Positions 60,965 through 64,000 of a DNA stretch of 64,000 nucleotides are shown here, one piece after another. The stretch spans positions 186,001-250,000 of the forward strand of contig BLSF01000056.1 in the NCBI GenBank assembly GCA_012862575.1. Reading direction: 5' to 3'. The notes beneath the pieces were generated by a model. That model was given only the letters and a program-made list of their open reading frames with translations. It was not told where the DNA came from and did no database searches. The DNA is from Parietichytrium sp. I65-24A. Its lineage: Eukaryota; Sar; Bigyra; Thraustochytrida; Thraustochytriidae. The translations under genes and the position numbers were made by a program. Positions within the stretch are counted from its first letter, which is position 1; every line of letters begins with the position of its first letter.

Positions 60965-62455
60965 ATGTCGGGGACCAGCGGCGACGGCGATTGCCCTGAC
61001 CCAGAAGCGAACGCGACAGCGTTCACGCCGGCAAACAAATGGCTTGGCCTGGTTGTATTCGTATTTTGCACTGTTTACTTTGCGGGAAGTATCGTTTGGT
61101 GGTACCTGCGCCGGGAACACCCAGTCTTGCGACACCGCAGCTTTCTAATGTTTTGCGTTGCTGTCTTCGGCTCGTATTTTCAGATCATCACCACTGCGCT
61201 TTCGAACTTCATCGGGCGGGACAATATCCCTTGTGACCTCTTCCTCTTGCTCACTTATTTGATAATCCCTTTCGGGGCCGGACCAATTGCGGTGCGACTT
61301 GTGACCTTCTACAACAATGCCGAGTACCAGAAACTGTTATCCAGAAGGACGGGCGAGCGTCGCAGCCTGAATAGGACGCAACGGAATAGATTTTGGGTCT
61401 GGCTAAGGCATCTGTTCAAAAGGTCAAGGGGCACGAGGCAGACGCGAGATGATGCTGAAGAGGAACCCGGCGAATCGAGCGGGCGAAGGGGGTCCGACAC
61501 ATCCAGCACAGGCCAAGCGATGCACTTTGCGACGACGGAATGGTTTGCAGTTATAGTCGAAGCTGCCTTTGTGGTCAGTGCGGTTGGAATCGTCATCAAG
61601 TTCTTTGCCGACGCCACGGGCCCATATGCGAAAGGGTGCTACGGATGCGTCATATCTGGGAAAGACTTTGTACCATTTGCGATACAAGTGTTCATTATTT
61701 TTTTTGTCGGAATAGTGATGCTTGCCAAACTGTGGGGAGTTCCGGATCCGAGGGGAATCTTATTTGAGCTCCGCCTCGCTTACTGCACCGCATTCGTGAT
61801 GGTTATTGGCACAGTATTGTCCATTGTCGACCCCGGACAATTGCGGTCGAATGGGACATTTGACTGGCTATATTTGGTGTCCTTTGCAATTATTGTCTTT
61901 GTGACAATCATTGGCCCGGCTCAGATATACAAGACACACAGCACCAACCAGGTCTCCCCTGCCGCCATGGCCTCTTACAACCAGTCCACTCGGAAGCTGC
62001 AGGTGTCAGGCGAGGAGTTTAGCCTCAGTGAAATACTCGCTTCACGCAGTGGCAAGATCGCTTTCACAAAATATCTTGAGACAGAATTCTCTCTCGAAAA
62101 TCTACTCTTTCTGGATGCTGTTGAGCGTTACAAGTCAGAGTACGACAACTGCACTGGACGTGAAATTGCCCTTCGAGCCGTTGATATCTATTCTTCGTAC
62201 TTGGAAGAGGGTTCGATGCTCCAAGTCAATGTGAGCTCGGCTTGCAGGAAAACTGCCACTGCGGCACTTCAGACTTTTTTAGTTGGGCAACGCTATTCAG
62301 TAGGGCAACCCCCAGTAGATATTTTCGACACCAGCGTGCTTGAAGTGAACGACCTGCTCGAAACGGACTCCTTTCCCCGCTTTACCAGATCGAACATTTA
62401 TCGAACTTGGTTGAACGACGGGGAAAAGCAAGTTGCCAACTCGTTTGTGGCTTGA
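60965..62455 (+). CDS. 7TM-RGS receptor-like protein
   Basis: 496 residues from ATG 60965 (GAGAATGTC); a GTG 19 codons earlier is ignored. Seven hydrophobic segments are visible: WLGLVVFVFCTVYFAGSIVW, FLMFCVAVFGSYFQIITTAL, CDLFLLLTYLIIPFGAGPI, WFAVIVEAAFVVSAVGIVI, PFAIQVFIIFFVGIVML, AYCTAFVMVIGTVLSIV and WLYLVSFAIIVFVTIIGPA. A long basic/acidic loop (about 120-185) lies between TM3 and TM4. An RGS domain follows at about 350-485 (GKIAFTKYLETEFSLENLLF, LEVNDLLETDSFPRFTRSNI). The architecture matches plant RGS1-type and protist 7TM-RGS proteins, in which the RGS domain speeds GTP hydrolysis on G-alpha. There are glycosylation sites in the short N-terminus (NATAF). It converges on the DUF2236 gene. 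Confidence 0.9.
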   Translation: MSGTSGDGDCPDPEANATAFTPANKWLGLVVFVFCTVYFAGSIVWWYLRREHPVLRHRSFLMFCVAVFGSYFQIITTALSNFIGRDNIPCDLFLLLTYLIIPFGAGPIAVRLVTFYNNAEYQKLLSRRTGERRSLNRTQRNRFWVWLRHLFKRSRGTRQTRDDAEEEPGESSGRRGSDTSSTGQAMHFATTEWFAVIVEAAFVVSAVGIVIKFFADATGPYAKGCYGCVISGKDFVPFAIQVFIIFFVGIVMLAKLWGVPDPRGILFELRLAYCTAFVMVIGTVLSIVDPGQLRSNGTFDWLYLVSFAIIVFVTIIGPAQIYKTHSTNQVSPAAMASYNQSTRKLQVSGEEFSLSEILASRSGKIAFTKYLETEFSLENLLFLDAVERYKSEYDNCTGREIALRAVDIYSSYLEEGSMLQVNVSSACRKTATAALQTFLVGQRYSVGQPPVDIFDTSVLEVNDLLETDSFPRFTRSNIYRTWLNDGEKQVANSFVA

Positions 62456-62780
62456 TTTCCTTCTTTGCCTGCCGTTCATCACGGACCTGTCCTTGTTAGA
62501 GTATGTATGTGTTCACGAAATTGTCTCTCACTCGCATGATTGTTTTTGTCTTTAGAGGAAAATTCAACGGTATTCCCTCTCGCTGGCCGACCGACCATCC
62601 GTTGCATACAAATCTCATATGATATTTCTTCTTGTTTTTTTTTTTTGTAAAGACCCAACTAAAATTGACTGCGAGCTTGTTGCTCCGATGCTATGACTCA
62701 AGTACTACAAATGAGTGAGTGTACATACAGTGAAATACACCTTGAAGGGCGATTTGGTAGATCGCGACATAAAGTTAGAT
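62456..62780. other. Convergent spacer
   Basis: 325 bp of T-rich sequence, including a run of 12 T near 62634-62646, between the receptor and DUF2236 stops. No gene is seen. Confidence 0.55.
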
Positions 62781-63983
62781 TCAAGCTTTCGGGGACGCGA
62801 TACCCAAGATCAAGTTCAAGGAGAAAAGGATGACGAGGGCACCAATAATGTTGCGCATCGCGTAGATCATTGAGACAGCCGGCCACAAGTAACCGTCAAA
62901 AAAGTTTGCCACACGCATGGCAAATTTGATCTGCTTGTTGAACGCCTTTAGATCACTTCGCTTTAGTTCGCGTAGTTCGATGAGGTTTTCTCGCGCGGCG
63001 TCATTTACTTTATCATAGGCAAAGAGGCGCACAACAAACTTGGAAATATGACGCAGCTCGGCAGGATAGCGGCGAACGGGACGATACTGTTCAAGGTTGA
63101 CAATCTTGGAGTCGAAGACCATCTCATAGGTGGCTAGCCAAAAGTCCCGCCCAAGCATTGTAAGCCACCCGAAAGCTTGCATCGCTGTGCGCTGCAACTC
63201 TGAAACTTCAGGTCGCAGTGTCGCGAGTCTCCTCGGCAGCCAAGCCATGTAATCCTCGAAAGCGGCATCCATGGTTTGCAAACTAGAACATACATTGTAT
63301 TCGTCTTCGATGCCCAAATGGTAACCCACAAATCTCCAAAAGTAGCACATGTCCTCGCGGTCCGCTGCGAGCTTCTTGTACCCGATGGCGTTCTCGAGGT
63401 AATGCATGCAAACAGCCGAAAAGCCAAGAAGAACCTCTGCCAGATCTAGCTGGCTGAGAGCGACTCCCTCGCCTGCTTTGGCGTCGAACAGGTCACGGCA
63501 CTTTCTGCGAGAAAAAGCGTGCATTGCGCGAACCGTATAAATGGACTTGCGCGCAATGGACTTTGGGTCACGCAACGAGAACCGCATCCAATCTCCAGTC
63601 GCATATGCCGTGTCGGTGTATCGAGCCATGGCAGTGCGCTCGTCGTGCGCGTATCCAATTTGATGCAGAACCTTGGAAATGCGCCCGTTCGGGTATACGA
63701 GCAGCAGGGTCAGTACAAGCGCAGGCAGCGAGCGTCCAAAGTGTTTGCGCCACAGCTTTTGCCCGCGATCCAGCTTGTCCCAGTCCACCCAATCCGGCTC
63801 TGGCGACTGCTCCAGCTCCCCGGCGCTCTGGCCGTGGCACACCAGTAGGTTCGCGGGCACCTCGTCCAGCAGCGCATCGCCCACGCCCACCCCTTCCGCG
63901 GCCGCCGCCAGCCCGTGCTTGAACGGCGGCGGCACCATAGACTCTCTCTGGTCCCACGCCTCCATCTCCTCCGTGCTGTACAT
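62781..63983 (-). CDS. DUF2236 / Lcp-MpaB-like oxygenase family protein
   Basis: 400 residues from the ATG at 63983. The 17 bases upstream contain no stop in frame, so the true start could lie outside the window. The family pattern is clear: YPNGRISKVLHQIGY, ARYTDTAYATGDWM, a VRAMHAF helix whose His155 sits where Lcp-type rubber oxygenases place the haem-ligating histidine, LSQLDLAEVLLGFS and YFWRFVGYHLGIEDEYN. Members include latex-clearing protein and fungal MpaB, haem-dependent oxygenases cutting isoprenoid double bonds; many family members are uncharacterised. Hydrophobic segments near 86-97 and at the C-terminus (IIGALVILFSLNLILGIA) suggest membrane attachment, as for ER-bound MpaB. The substrate is unknown. 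Confidence 0.82.
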   Translation of the reverse strand: MYSTEEMEAWDQRESMVPPPFKHGLAAAAEGVGVGDALLDEVPANLLVCHGQSAGELEQSPEPDWVDWDKLDRGQKLWRKHFGRSLPALVLTLLLVYPNGRISKVLHQIGYAHDERTAMARYTDTAYATGDWMRFSLRDPKSIARKSIYTVRAMHAFSRRKCRDLFDAKAGEGVALSQLDLAEVLLGFSAVCMHYLENAIGYKKLAADREDMCYFWRFVGYHLGIEDEYNVCSSLQTMDAAFEDYMAWLPRRLATLRPEVSELQRTAMQAFGWLTMLGRDFWLATYEMVFDSKIVNLEQYRPVRRYPAELRHISKFVVRLFAYDKVNDAARENLIELRELKRSDLKAFNKQIKFAMRVANFFDGYLWPAVSMIYAMRNIIGALVILFSLNLILGIASPKA

Positions 63984-64000
63984 GTCTGCGATTCTCCTGC

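Overview
This window is nuclear DNA of a eukaryotic microbe. It carries long, mostly single-exon genes for eukaryote-specific proteins: Bud20/ZNF593, Sof1/DCAF13, a TBC Rab-GAP, a GON4L-like SANT protein, PAH repeats, a 7TM-RGS receptor, a four-TM-type single-domain voltage-gated cation channel and a CCT-domain protein. Two introns with standard GTAAG...AG borders are visible. There are no operons, no Shine-Dalgarno pattern and no bacterial gene order. The protein set would suit a free-living protist of the stramenopile type (a thraustochytrid-like organism is one candidate), but no single gene fixes the taxon and I hold that guess loosely. Nearly every chosen ATG has a purine at -3. Several frames can be extended upstream through GTG or TTG codons, and I trimmed those to the first plausible ATG.

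Layout, left to right: 3' part of a Bud20-like gene (+) facing a GRAM-domain gene (-); a three-part BtuF-like/Cys-cluster/Dph6-like fusion (+) facing a membrane-anchored DUF1769-like/PH-like/DUF547 protein (-); a RING-H2 protein (+) facing a GC-rich TPR protein (-). Then come four plus-strand genes in a row: cystathionine gamma-lyase with one intron, a lipid-anchor-motif PAH protein, a GON4L-like SANT protein and Sof1/DCAF13. After these: a CCT-domain protein with long V-R-T-I repeats (+) facing a TBC-ankyrin-zinc-finger protein (-); a CatSper/EukCat-like channel (+) facing a single-TM protein (-); an 8.6 kb gene-poor interval; an FN3/IQ scaffold (+) facing a secretory five-PDZ protein (-); a 7TM-RGS receptor (+) facing a DUF2236/Lcp-like protein (-), whose start lies 17 bp from the window end.

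Seven of the intergenic gaps are tail-to-tail and short (138 to 901 bp). Head-to-head gaps are 1 to 8.6 kb and hold almost all the short tandem repeats and palindromes. The genes do not form one pathway. Themes that recur are ribosome biogenesis (Bud20, Sof1), chromatin or transcription (PAH, GON4L, CCT), and membrane signalling and traffic (channel, 7TM-RGS, TBC, GRAM, PDZ). The most unusual single object is the BtuF-like/Cys-cluster/Dph6-like fusion at 4059-5942. I saw no convincing tRNA, rRNA, intact transposon, CRISPR array or prophage.
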